DNA from: Pandoraea faecigallinarum
GTDB lineage: Bacteria; Pseudomonadota; Gammaproteobacteria; Burkholderiales; Burkholderiaceae
Reading direction: 5' to 3'
Length of the DNA: 64,000 bases
NCBI RefSeq assembly: GCF_001029105.3
Contig: NZ_CP011807.3
Coordinates: 1,054,001 to 1,118,000 of the forward strand
The position numbers and the translations under genes are program-made. Position 1 is the stretch's first letter; each line of letters starts with the position of its first letter. The notes under the pieces are model-generated. The model searched no databases. It worked only from the letters and a program-made list of their open reading frames with translations, and had not been told where the DNA came from. This document shows positions 19,934-27,166 of the stretch, piece by piece.

Positions 19934-20662
19934 ATGGAAGCAGTTCAATGGCTGGTGATCGGCGCGCTTGCCGGTGTCGTCAGCGCGGGCGCGGCAGGCG
20001 TCGTCGTACACCGCTGGCGCATGGCACGGGCCACGGCCCACTGGCGCGCGCTTACGAAGACGCACGACGACGCATTGGCGCAGGCGCTGGCGCGTGAGCG
20101 CGCGGCCGTCGCGGGCCGGGACGAACTCACGCAGGCGCACGACGAGGCCATTGCGGCATGGCAGGCGCGGCTCGCGCAGGCGGAGCACGACTTGCAGGCC
20201 GCGCTCAAGTCCGAGGCGTCGGTCCTCGAAGCCAAGGCGATGTGGCAGGGCGAAGCGCAGCGCATTGCCGGCGAGGCGGCGCGCCTGCGAGGTCTGGCAG
20301 CCACGTTCGAGCGCTGGCACGAACAGATGATTTCGCTGATGACGCAGAATCAGGACATGCACGCGAAGAACCACGAACTGGCGTCGATCGTGCGCCATGT
20401 GCTGATCGTGTCGCTCAATGCGTCCATCGAAGCGGCACGTGCGGGCACGGCGGGCCGTGGTTTCGGCATCGTGGCGAGCGAAGTGCGGGCCCTTGCCACG
20501 CGCTCCGAAGAATTGTCCAAGAGTTATCGCGACAGCCTGCATCGCAACGACGTGACGACCACCGCGACCTTCCAGGACATTCAGGCGGGCGGCAAGATGA
20601 TCGCCGCGTCGCTGTCCAGCGTCGAAGCGCTGGCGCAGCAACTGCACGCCCGTCTCCATTAA
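19934..20662 (+). CDS. Short MCP-signalling-domain protein with one membrane helix
   Basis: 242 residues. One N-terminal helix (~5-26), a long Ala/Glu-rich coiled coil (~35-125) and then the chemoreceptor hairpin tip VSLNASIEAARAGTAGRGFGIVASEVRALATRSEELS (~159-195, here broken across helices). It has no sensor domain, no HAMP and no C-terminal CheR-binding pentapeptide. Known MCP tips bind CheA and CheW. Here CheW is missing and the upstream kinase has no CheW-like domain, so how the tip works is open. It lies 89 bases behind the kinase gene. Confidence 0.8.
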   Translation: MEAVQWLVIGALAGVVSAGAAGVVVHRWRMARATAHWRALTKTHDDALAQALARERAAVAGRDELTQAHDEAIAAWQARLAQAEHDLQAALKSEASVLEAKAMWQGEAQRIAGEAARLRGLAATFERWHEQMISLMTQNQDMHAKNHELASIVRHVLIVSLNASIEAARAGTAGRGFGIVASEVRALATRSEELSKSYRDSLHRNDVTTTATFQDIQAGGKMIAASLSSVEALAQQLHARLH

Positions 20663-20688
20663 GCCCGACTCACCCGACAGGTTTCGTT

Positions 20689-21294
20689 GTGATCAGCGCC
20701 CACGCACGCGAGAGTTTCGAACGCATTCTTCACAAGGCAGCGCGCACGCGGCTCGCCCGCTCGCCCGACGCCGCATGCGACATGGTGCCGCTCGGCGCAT
20801 ACCTGAGCGCGGCGGGCGATGCATCGCCGTCACCTGTCGCCGATACTGCCGGCAGTGCGAGCACCGGTGTCGATCTGGCGGCGCGCCACGCGAACGTGGT
20901 CGTGCTCACGATTTCGGGCATCGACTTTCGCCTGTTGCTCCTGCTGCATTTCGACGACGACGACGCCACGAAGTCGTACTTCGTCGGCGACGATCAGGAC
21001 AAGTCGTTCCGTGAGGCGTTTCTCGAAATCAGCAATCTATGTTGCGGTGCCATCAATCAGGCGTTGCTGGGCGATTTCCCCGATCTGGGCATGTCGACGC
21101 CGTATGTGCTGAGCGCCCGCTGCGTGCCGCACCTCATGCAACTCAAGCCGAATTATCTGGCGTCGTGGGAAATCGCGCTTGACGGCGGGGTGCGTCTTGC
21201 CGCCACGCTGTGCGTGTGTGCGCACGCACCGCTGGATTTCCATGCCGAGGTCAGCGAGATGCAGGACAGCGGCGGCGAACTCGAACTGTTCTGA
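20689..21294 (+). CDS. CheX/CheC-like protein (first of two)
   Basis: 201 residues from a GTG at 20689, the only plausible start, with AGG 8 bases upstream. The segment FLEISNLCCGAIN (Glu113, Asn116) has the ExxN pair that CheC/CheX/FliY phosphatases use to attack CheY-P; it sits on a helix followed by a predicted alpha/beta fold. The C-terminus ends GELELF. It shares the gene order with a second, longer homologue next door. Sequence identity to characterised CheX is low; I assign the family from the ExxN helix and the operon. Confidence 0.6.
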   Translation: MISAHARESFERILHKAARTRLARSPDAACDMVPLGAYLSAAGDASPSPVADTAGSASTGVDLAARHANVVVLTISGIDFRLLLLLHFDDDDATKSYFVGDDQDKSFREAFLEISNLCCGAINQALLGDFPDLGMSTPYVLSARCVPHLMQLKPNYLASWEIALDGGVRLAATLCVCAHAPLDFHAEVSEMQDSGGELELF

Positions 21295-21380
21295 CGGCCT
21301 TGCCCGCCTCGCGAAACCGTCCCCATCGCCCATATCGTTTCCATCGCATTTTACGAATTACGCCCTAGGAAATTACGACA

Positions 21381-22022
21381 ATGAACCGAAGCACCCCCCG
21401 CGAGTCGGTCAGCCAGTTCCTGATCCTCGAAGATAGCGTCGAGCACGAGTATCCGGAAGCCCTCGTTCGCGGCATGATCGACATCACCGACGGCGTGTTT
21501 CGCGGCCTGTTCGGTGACATCGAAGTGACCTGCGATTCGCCCGGTGTGGTGCGCGATCGCATCATTTTCGGCGAGGTGTTCAGTCTGATCCCGCTCGAGA
21601 GCGCATGGTGCCGCGGCTACATGATGATGCAGGCCGAGCAGGTGCCGTTCATGCAGTTGCTCGAACACACCGGCCGCTGCGAAGGGCAGGCGGGGTTTCG
21701 CGAACTCAACGGCATGCTGGGCGAACTGACGAACCTTGTCTGGGGGGCATTCAAGAACCGCTACATGGGCGATCCGCTGGCCGTCGATCGCACGCAGGTG
21801 CAGGTGCCGCTGCTCATCAACCACAAGCAGAAGTACATTACCTTCGGCACCGACAATCCGCAGTTGTGCTTCGTCTACCGTCTGACCGATCCGGTGACCG
21901 GGCGGATCGTCACGCTGCATCAGCATTTCGTTTTCAGCCTGAACTGGTCGCCCGAAGCGTTTCGCGAAGCGGCACAGAGCGTGGCCGAGCCAGTCGAGAC
22001 CGGGGCGCTGGAACTGTTCTGA
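21381..22022 (+). CDS. CheX/CheC-like protein (second of two)
   Basis: 213 residues. The helix FRELNGMLGELTNLVWGAFKN carries Glu115 and Asn118 (ExxN), the active pair of CheC/CheX-type CheY-P phosphatases, in a better family context than its upstream neighbour. It also ends with a similar tail, GALELF. It is preceded by 86 bases and followed by the CheY gene after 47 bases. The likely role is dephosphorylating, or otherwise tuning, the response regulator. Confidence 0.65.
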   Translation: MNRSTPRESVSQFLILEDSVEHEYPEALVRGMIDITDGVFRGLFGDIEVTCDSPGVVRDRIIFGEVFSLIPLESAWCRGYMMMQAEQVPFMQLLEHTGRCEGQAGFRELNGMLGELTNLVWGAFKNRYMGDPLAVDRTQVQVPLLINHKQKYITFGTDNPQLCFVYRLTDPVTGRIVTLHQHFVFSLNWSPEAFREAAQSVAEPVETGALELF

Positions 22023-22069
22023 GATCCCGGCTCATCCACACATTTCCACTCACACACAAGGACAACACC

Positions 22070-22435
22070 ATGTCGAAGATTCTCGTGGTCGACGATTCGA
22101 GCACCGTGCGCGACGAAGTCGCCGGATTTCTGCGCAAGAACGGCCTGGACGTGGACACGGCCGTCGACGGTCGCGACGGTCTCGCCAAGGTCAAGGCAAG
22201 CCCCGGCGTGCGTCTGGTCATCAGCGACGTGAACATGCCGAACATGGACGGCCTGACGATGGTCGAAAAGATTCGTGGCGAACTGGCGAACACGTCCGTC
22301 AATGTGGTGATGCTCACCACGGAAAGCAGCCCGGCGATGAAGGAGCGCGGCAAGGCCGCCGGCGTGAAGGGCTGGATCGTCAAGCCGTTCAAGGGCGACG
22401 CCGTGCTCGAGACGTTCCGAAAGCTCGCCGGTTGA
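22070..22435 (+). CDS. Single-domain response regulator, CheY-like
   Basis: 121-residue receiver: Asp8/Asp9 acid pocket, phospho-acceptor Asp53 in VISDVNMPNMDG, Thr83 or Thr84 in VVMLTTES and Lys105 in WIVKPFKGD. It has no output domain, so it must act by binding a partner (flagellar motor, enzyme or another kinase). AAGGAC lies 7 bases before the ATG. Last gene of the kinase/MCP/CheX operon; its probable donor is His459 of the kinase. Confidence 0.92.
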   Translation: MSKILVVDDSSTVRDEVAGFLRKNGLDVDTAVDGRDGLAKVKASPGVRLVISDVNMPNMDGLTMVEKIRGELANTSVNVVMLTTESSPAMKERGKAAGVKGWIVKPFKGDAVLETFRKLAG

Positions 22436-22452
22436 CGCGACCCGCTTGCCTG

Positions 22453-22493
22453 CCGGCTGTGCCGCCGGGCCCGGGGCGCCGCGGCACAGCCGG
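22453..22493. terminator. GC-rich hairpin after the chemosensory-like operon
   Basis: Thirteen-base perfect arms CCGGCTGTGCCGC / GCGGCACAGCCGG around a 15-base loop, 18 bases after the CheY stop. No U-tract follows, so it is either a weak intrinsic terminator or an mRNA 3' end stabiliser. Confidence 0.5.
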
Positions 22494-22611
22494 GAGCGTG
22501 GCTCATCGATGGGATGAATCTGGGGCGGACCATCGCCACCGTTCGGTGGCGGCGTTACACTGCTGACTTTCCCGCAATACGCGAAAATCTGCGCATTCTC
22601 GCTGACCCATC

Positions 22612-23199
22612 ATGAGCGTCGTACCCCAGAAAAAGAAGTCTGTCGCCGCTGCTTCGGCGAGCGCCACCGTGTCGCCCGGGGCCGCCGGGCCGGAGTCGGG
22701 GGACGATCCGGCGTATTCGGCTCAGGGGGCGCAGGGGAATCAGGACACGGCAGAGGCATCCGCTGACGCGCGTCCTCGCCGCTCGAAGCTGCGGCTCACG
22801 TACGTCATCGCCAGTCTCGACCGTTTGCTGCGCCGCCACATGTCCGAAGCGCTTGCGCCGCTCGGCCTCACGCTGGCCCAGTTCACCGCGCTGTCTGTGC
22901 TGGACGCGCGAGGCAAGCTCTCCAACGCGCAGCTCGCGCAACGCTCGTTCATTACCCCGCAGTCCGCCAACGAAGTCGTGAGCATCATGGCGTCGCGCCA
23001 ATGGATCACGCGCGAGCCGGATCCGAATCACGGCCGGATCGTGTTGCTGCAATTGACGGACGAAGGTCGTCGCGTACTTGCCCAATGCGAGGCGGTCGCC
23101 AAGGACATCGATGCGCGCATGCGTGCCGGTGTGCCGCGCGAAGACGCTGCGGCGATCCAGCGCCATCTCGAAATGTTCGTGCGCAATCTGCGTGACTGA
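22612..23199 (+). CDS. MarR-family repressor of the hydroxycinnamate regulon
   Basis: 195 residues: a disordered Ser/Ala/Gly-rich N-terminus (~55 residues) and a MarR winged HTH (LTLAQFTALSVLDARGKLSNAQLAQRSFITPQSA, wing EPDPNHGRIVLLQLT). In HcaR, FerC and CouR systems a MarR protein binds hydroxycinnamoyl-CoA and releases ech/fcs promoters. The adjacent transporter, porin and ech-vdh-fcs genes carry three copies of one palindrome, so this gene very likely encodes their repressor. The family role is established; the effector here is inferred. Confidence 0.83.
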   Translation: MSVVPQKKKSVAAASASATVSPGAAGPESGDDPAYSAQGAQGNQDTAEASADARPRRSKLRLTYVIASLDRLLRRHMSEALAPLGLTLAQFTALSVLDARGKLSNAQLAQRSFITPQSANEVVSIMASRQWITREPDPNHGRIVLLQLTDEGRRVLAQCEAVAKDIDARMRAGVPREDAAAIQRHLEMFVRNLRD

Positions 23200-23264
23200 G
23201 CTGCGAGACTGAGCGGCGGGACCCACCCGCGCTCCGGGTTTGTCCTGACCTGCCGATTGCTTGT

Positions 23265-23285
23265 ATTGTCAGGTTGCTTGATATT
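23265..23285. promoter_or_regulatory. Candidate MarR operator 1
   Basis: ATTGTCAGG-TTG-CTTGATATT. Compared with the consensus AATATCAGG-N3-CCTGATATT formed by the three sites, the right arm matches in all but one position. It lies 66 bases after the marR stop. Confidence 0.6.
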
Positions 23286-23468
23286 AAATGGAGTCCGTCA
23301 CCCCGGCCGGTAACCGCACGATGCCAGCCGGCGGCTAACCGGATCGCGCCCCGTCGCCCGTCTTGCACGTGCGCACGAGAAACGCGCGACCGACTTCCAG
23401 TGACCCGGTAAGACGAACGCGACACCCCGTTCCCGGAGCGTTGTCGCGTGCGCGGCCCGTTCGTCTTT

Positions 23469-23489
23469 AATATCAGGTTTCCTGATTAA
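23469..23489. promoter_or_regulatory. Candidate MarR operator 2
   Basis: AATATCAGG-TTT-CCTGATTAA: an almost symmetric site with a perfect CAGG-N3-CCTG core, about 90 bases before the transporter start codon. Confidence 0.65.
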
Positions 23490-23577
23490 ATATGGGCGCT
23501 CGGGCACGTCGTTCCGGCTGCCGGCCGAGCGTGCAGGGTGGCGACCGAAACTTATAAAGAAGATCACAGGAGACACC

Positions 23578-24834
23578 ATGGAATCGAATCGGGAAGGCAA
23601 CGTTCAGGCGTTGCCGATAGGGGCGGACGGCGCGGGAAGCACGGCCAGTCCGGTCGCGCTCACCCTGGCGCTGTGCTTCGCCGTGGCACTGCTCGAAGGG
23701 CTCGATCTGCAATCGGTCGGGGTCGCCGCGCGCGGCATGGCCAAGGAGTTCGGGCTGAGCGTTGCGCAAATGGGCATCGCGTTCTCGGCGGGCACGTTCG
23801 GTCTGCTGCCGGGGGCGATGGTCGGCGGGCGTCTGGCCGACAGCATCGGCCGCAAGCGGGTGCTCATGCTCTCGGCGGCGTTATTCGGCGTGTTGTCGAT
23901 CGCCACGGCGTTCGTCTCGGACTTCTGGATGCTGGTGATCGTGCGGGTGCTCACCGGTATCGGCCTAGGGGGGGCGATGCCGAACCTGATCGCGCTGTCG
24001 TCCGAAGCGGTGGCCCCACGCTCGCGCGGCACGGCCGTGAGCATCATGTATTGCGGGATTCCGCTCGGCGGGGGCATTGCTGCCGCGATCGGCATGCTGG
24101 CCGTGAGCGATGCCGATTGGCGTCACATCTTCTATGTCGGCGGCGTCGGTCCGTTGTTGCTGCTGCCGTTGCTTGCGTGGTTCCTGCCCGAGTCGCGCGC
24201 ATTCGCGGCGGCGACACGGCAAGGTCAGCGCGCCACCCCCGCGCCGATGTCCGCCGTGCTGTTCTCGCAGGGGCGCGGCATGTCCACCGTACAGCTCTGG
24301 GTGTCCTATTTCTGCACGCTCATCGTGCTGTACTTCCTGCTGAACTGGTTGCCGTCGCTGATGGGCTCGCGAGGGCTGGCGCGCGGCGAGATCGGTTGGG
24401 TGCAAATCCTGTTCAACGTGGGCAGCGCCGTCGGCGTGCTGGTGCTGGGCTATCTGATGGACCGTGCCCGCATGTCGTTCGTGATCGGCGGAATGTACCT
24501 CGGCATGATCGCGTCGCTCGTCGGGCTGGCCGCCGCGCACGGCTTTGGCGTGCTGGCCGCCGCCGCGTTCTTCGCGGGCATGTTCATCATCGGCGGTCAA
24601 TCGGTGCTTTACGCGCTGGCCGCCGCCTATTACCCGACGGCGATGCGCGGCACCGGGGTGGGTGCCGCCGTGGCGGTCGGTCGCATCGGTTCGGTTGTCG
24701 GGCCGCTGGCGGCGGGCATGTTGCTCGCCGTGGGCAGCAGCGCGGCCGTGGTGATCGGCGCGAGCATTCCCGTCACCGTCGTCGCAGCGCTCGCCGCGTT
24801 GATGCTGATCCGTCGTCCCCGCGCGGCTGACTGA
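23578..24834 (+). CDS. MFS transporter, AAHS type, probable hydroxycinnamate importer
   Basis: 418 residues, 12 helices. LLEGLDLQSVGVAARGMA in helix 1, GGRLADSIGRKRVLM in the 2-3 loop and ALAAAYYPTAMRGTGVGAAVAVGRIGS in helix 10-11 are those of the MhpT/PcaK/HcaK branch. In Acinetobacter the hca locus has an equivalent carrier (HcaK). A palindrome shared with the ech operon lies upstream and a clear terminator lies after it, so it is its own transcription unit under the same regulator. Confidence 0.87.
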   Translation: MESNREGNVQALPIGADGAGSTASPVALTLALCFAVALLEGLDLQSVGVAARGMAKEFGLSVAQMGIAFSAGTFGLLPGAMVGGRLADSIGRKRVLMLSAALFGVLSIATAFVSDFWMLVIVRVLTGIGLGGAMPNLIALSSEAVAPRSRGTAVSIMYCGIPLGGGIAAAIGMLAVSDADWRHIFYVGGVGPLLLLPLLAWFLPESRAFAAATRQGQRATPAPMSAVLFSQGRGMSTVQLWVSYFCTLIVLYFLLNWLPSLMGSRGLARGEIGWVQILFNVGSAVGVLVLGYLMDRARMSFVIGGMYLGMIASLVGLAAAHGFGVLAAAAFFAGMFIIGGQSVLYALAAAYYPTAMRGTGVGAAVAVGRIGSVVGPLAAGMLLAVGSSAAVVIGASIPVTVVAALAALMLIRRPRAAD

Positions 24835-24889
24835 ACCTGCGTCGTCGCCGTCGTCATGTTCGACGGCGGTCCGGTCGGCTTCGCTTGCG

Positions 24890-24928
24890 CGCGACGGATG
24901 GCATGAGATTGCCGCCGTCGCGTTTTTT
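24890..24928 (+). terminator. Intrinsic terminator after the transporter gene
   Basis: Eight-base arms CGCGACGG / CCGTCGCG, with an inner GGC/GCC pair, followed directly by six T. Good rho-independent terminator form, 56 bases after the transporter stop. Confidence 0.8.
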
Positions 24929-24995
24929 CCCGTTCCGCAGATGTAACCCATAGACGCAACCCACACATAACGACATCAATAATCAGGAGACACTC

Positions 24996-26138
24996 ATGGC
25001 ATTTCGTATTTCTCGCCCCATGCAGATGGCGCTCGTGGCCGCGGCAGGACTCGCGGCATGCGGCGTCGCCAGCGCGCAATCGAACGTCACGCTGTACGGC
25101 ATCGTCGATACCGGTATCGAGTACGTTTCGCACGCGAGCGCGAATGGCGCGGTCGTTCGCATGCCCGGCGTGACCGGTGAACTGCCCTCGCGCTGGGGGT
25201 TGCGTGGTACGGAAGATCTCGGGGGCGGTCTGGCCGCCATCTTCCAGCTGGAGAGCGGCTTCAACATCCGTGGCGGCGACCTCGGGCAGGGCGGGCGTCT
25301 GTTCGGCCGCCAGGCGTTCGTCGGCGTGAAGGGACCTTACGGCACGCTGTCGTTCGGCCGCCAGTACACCATGACGTATTACGCCCTGCTGGGATCCGAT
25401 GTCCTCGGCCCCGATATCTACGGCATGGGCTCGTTCGATGCCTACATTCCCAACGCCCGCACGGACAACTCGGTGACGTATCAGGTGGGCTGGCAGGGCC
25501 TGACCTTCGGTGCGGGCTACTCGTTCGGACGCGACTCGGCCGGCACGGGCAATTCGCCGGGACAAGGCACCTGCGCCGGGCAAGTGCCGGGCCAATCGGT
25601 GCAATGCCGCGACTGGTCGGTCATGCTCAAGTACGACGCCAGCAACTTCGGCGTGGCAGCGTCGTACGAAGAGCAGCGCGGCGGCACCAACGCGGCGGCC
25701 AACTTCTTCGACGGACTGGCCCCCGCGGCATTCGCCAGCAGCGGCGACAAGGACACCCGTACGACCCTCGGGGCGTATTACAAGTACGGTGCATTCAAGG
25801 TCGGGGGTGGCTGGCTTGGCCGCCATGTGTCGACGTCTGCCGTCAACACGCATTCGAACCTGTTCTATCTCGGCGCGGCGTACAACGTCACGCCTGCATG
25901 GCTCGTCGACGGTGAGGTCTATCGCATCATCAACAGCGACCACAACACGCGCGGCACCATGACCACGCTGCGCGCCACGTACTCGCTCTCCGTGCGCACG
26001 GCCGTCTACGCGCAAGCCGCTTACCTCTTCAACAGCGCGCATGCGGCGTATTCGGTCAGCGGCGGTGGCGGCGGCACTACGCCGCCCACCGGCGAAGGCC
26101 AGGCCGGCGTCATGCTCGGCATGCGCCACACGTTCTGA
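24996..26138 (+). CDS. Outer-membrane porin (OmpC/Gram-negative porin family)
   Basis: 380 residues with a signal peptide (positive start, hydrophobic core, cleavage after ASA before QSNVTLYG). The mature start VTLYGIVDTGIEYVS, RWGLRGTEDLGGGLAAIFQLESGF, GRQAFVGVKGPYGTLSFGRQY and the C-terminal MLGMRHTF (terminal Phe) are typical of 16-strand betaproteobacterial porins. Its place between a transporter and ech suggests uptake of hydroxycinnamates across the outer membrane, as proposed for HcaE. Terminators on both sides imply separate transcription. Confidence 0.92.
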   Translation: MAFRISRPMQMALVAAAGLAACGVASAQSNVTLYGIVDTGIEYVSHASANGAVVRMPGVTGELPSRWGLRGTEDLGGGLAAIFQLESGFNIRGGDLGQGGRLFGRQAFVGVKGPYGTLSFGRQYTMTYYALLGSDVLGPDIYGMGSFDAYIPNARTDNSVTYQVGWQGLTFGAGYSFGRDSAGTGNSPGQGTCAGQVPGQSVQCRDWSVMLKYDASNFGVAASYEEQRGGTNAAANFFDGLAPAAFASSGDKDTRTTLGAYYKYGAFKVGGGWLGRHVSTSAVNTHSNLFYLGAAYNVTPAWLVDGEVYRIINSDHNTRGTMTTLRATYSLSVRTAVYAQAAYLFNSAHAAYSVSGGGGGTTPPTGEGQAGVMLGMRHTF

Positions 26139-26150
26139 CGGCCAGCGCGG

Positions 26151-26180
26151 GGCGTATTCAGGGTTTCCCCTGAAAACGCC
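26151..26180 (+). terminator. Hairpin terminator after the porin gene
   Basis: Arms GGCGT-a-TTCAGGG and CCCTGAA-a-ACGCC around loop TTTC: 12 paired bases and one A/A mismatch. Only a weak T-run follows. It separates the porin from the ech operon, just upstream of operator 3. Confidence 0.6.
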
Positions 26181-26188
26181 GCGCTTGC

Positions 26189-26209
26189 AATGTAAGGTTG
26201 CCTGATATT
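26189..26209. promoter_or_regulatory. Candidate MarR operator 3 before ech
   Basis: AATGTAAGG-TTG-CCTGATATT, 80 bases before the ech start. Over 15 bases from the right half (TTGC[CT]TGATATTAAAT) it is nearly identical to operator 1, including the flanking AAATGG. It probably blocks the ech-vdh-fcs promoter in the absence of hydroxycinnamoyl-CoA. Confidence 0.68.
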
Positions 26210-26288
26210 AAATGGTGTCTGTCGGCAACGCCGCGCGTCACTCCCGGCGCGCGGGCAGGTTGCCCCGGACATTTGGGAATTACGCAAA

Positions 26289-27119
26289 ATGAATGCATAC
26301 GAAGGACGCTGGAAGACGATCGACGTGAAGGTGGAGGGCGGTATTGGGTGGGTCACCTTCAATCGCCCGGAAAAGCGCAACGCGATGAGCCCGACGCTGA
26401 ACACCGAAATGAATCAGGTGCTCGACGCGCTCGAACTCGATGCCGACGCCAAGGTTGTCGTGCTCACCGGTGCGGGCGCCGCATGGACTGCCGGCATGGA
26501 CCTGAAGGAGTACTTCCGCGAGATCGACGGCGGTCCGGAAATCGTGCAGGAACGCATCCGCCGCGACGCCTCCGACTGGCAATGGCGCCGCCTGCGCATG
26601 TACGGCAAGCCGACCATCGCCATGGTCAACGGCTGGTGCTTCGGCGGTGGCTTCTCGCCGCTGGTGGCCTGCGATCTGGCGATTGCCGCCGACGACGCGG
26701 TCTTCGGCCTGTCGGAAATCAACTGGGGCATTCCGCCGGGCAATCTCGTGAGCAAGGCGATGGCGGATACGGTCGGTCACCGTCGCGCACTGCACTACAT
26801 CATGACGGGCGACACCTTCACCGGCCGGGAAGCGGCGGACATGGGCCTGGTCAATCAAAGCGTGCCGCTTGCCCAACTGCGCGAGGCTACGCTGGCGCTT
26901 GCCGCCAAGCTGCTGGAAAAGAATCCGGTGGTGTTGCGTGCCGCCAAGCATGGCTTCAAGCGCTCGCGCGAACTCACGTGGGAGCAATGCGAAGATTACC
27001 TGTATGCCAAGCTCGATCAGGCACAACTGCGCGACCCTGAGCATGGCCGCGAACAGGGTCTCAAGCAGTTCCTCGACGAAAAGTCGATCAAGCCGGGCCT
27101 GCAAGCCTACAAGCGCTGA
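26289..27119 (+). CDS. ech: Feruloyl/p-coumaroyl-CoA hydratase-lyase
   Basis: Adds water to feruloyl-CoA and cleaves the product to vanillin and acetyl-CoA (p-coumaroyl-CoA gives 4-hydroxybenzaldehyde). 276 residues, crotonase fold, very close to the Pseudomonas fluorescens enzyme. All key residues are conserved at the same positions: Tyr75, Gly120, Ser123, Glu143 (GLSEINWG) and Tyr239. The start ATG at 26289 matches the family N-terminus MxxYEGRWKT. First gene of the operon with vdh, fcs, an acyl-CoA dehydrogenase and an amidohydrolase. Confidence 0.97.
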   Translation: MNAYEGRWKTIDVKVEGGIGWVTFNRPEKRNAMSPTLNTEMNQVLDALELDADAKVVVLTGAGAAWTAGMDLKEYFREIDGGPEIVQERIRRDASDWQWRRLRMYGKPTIAMVNGWCFGGGFSPLVACDLAIAADDAVFGLSEINWGIPPGNLVSKAMADTVGHRRALHYIMTGDTFTGREAADMGLVNQSVPLAQLREATLALAAKLLEKNPVVLRAAKHGFKRSRELTWEQCEDYLYAKLDQAQLRDPEHGREQGLKQFLDEKSIKPGLQAYKR

Positions 27120-27166
27120 GGCGCAGCGGCGTTCCGTGACCGAATGAATGAGTGAGGAATAGCGCA

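Larger units (their letters stand above)
23200..23577. promoter_or_regulatory. Intergenic region between marR and the transporter gene
   Basis: 378 bases without a convincing gene. It holds two of the three shared palindromes (23265-23285 and 23469-23489), an AT-rich stretch around each, and a ribosome site AGGAGAC just before the transporter ATG at 23578. Most likely it carries the promoter for the transporter and regulatory sites. Confidence 0.6.
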
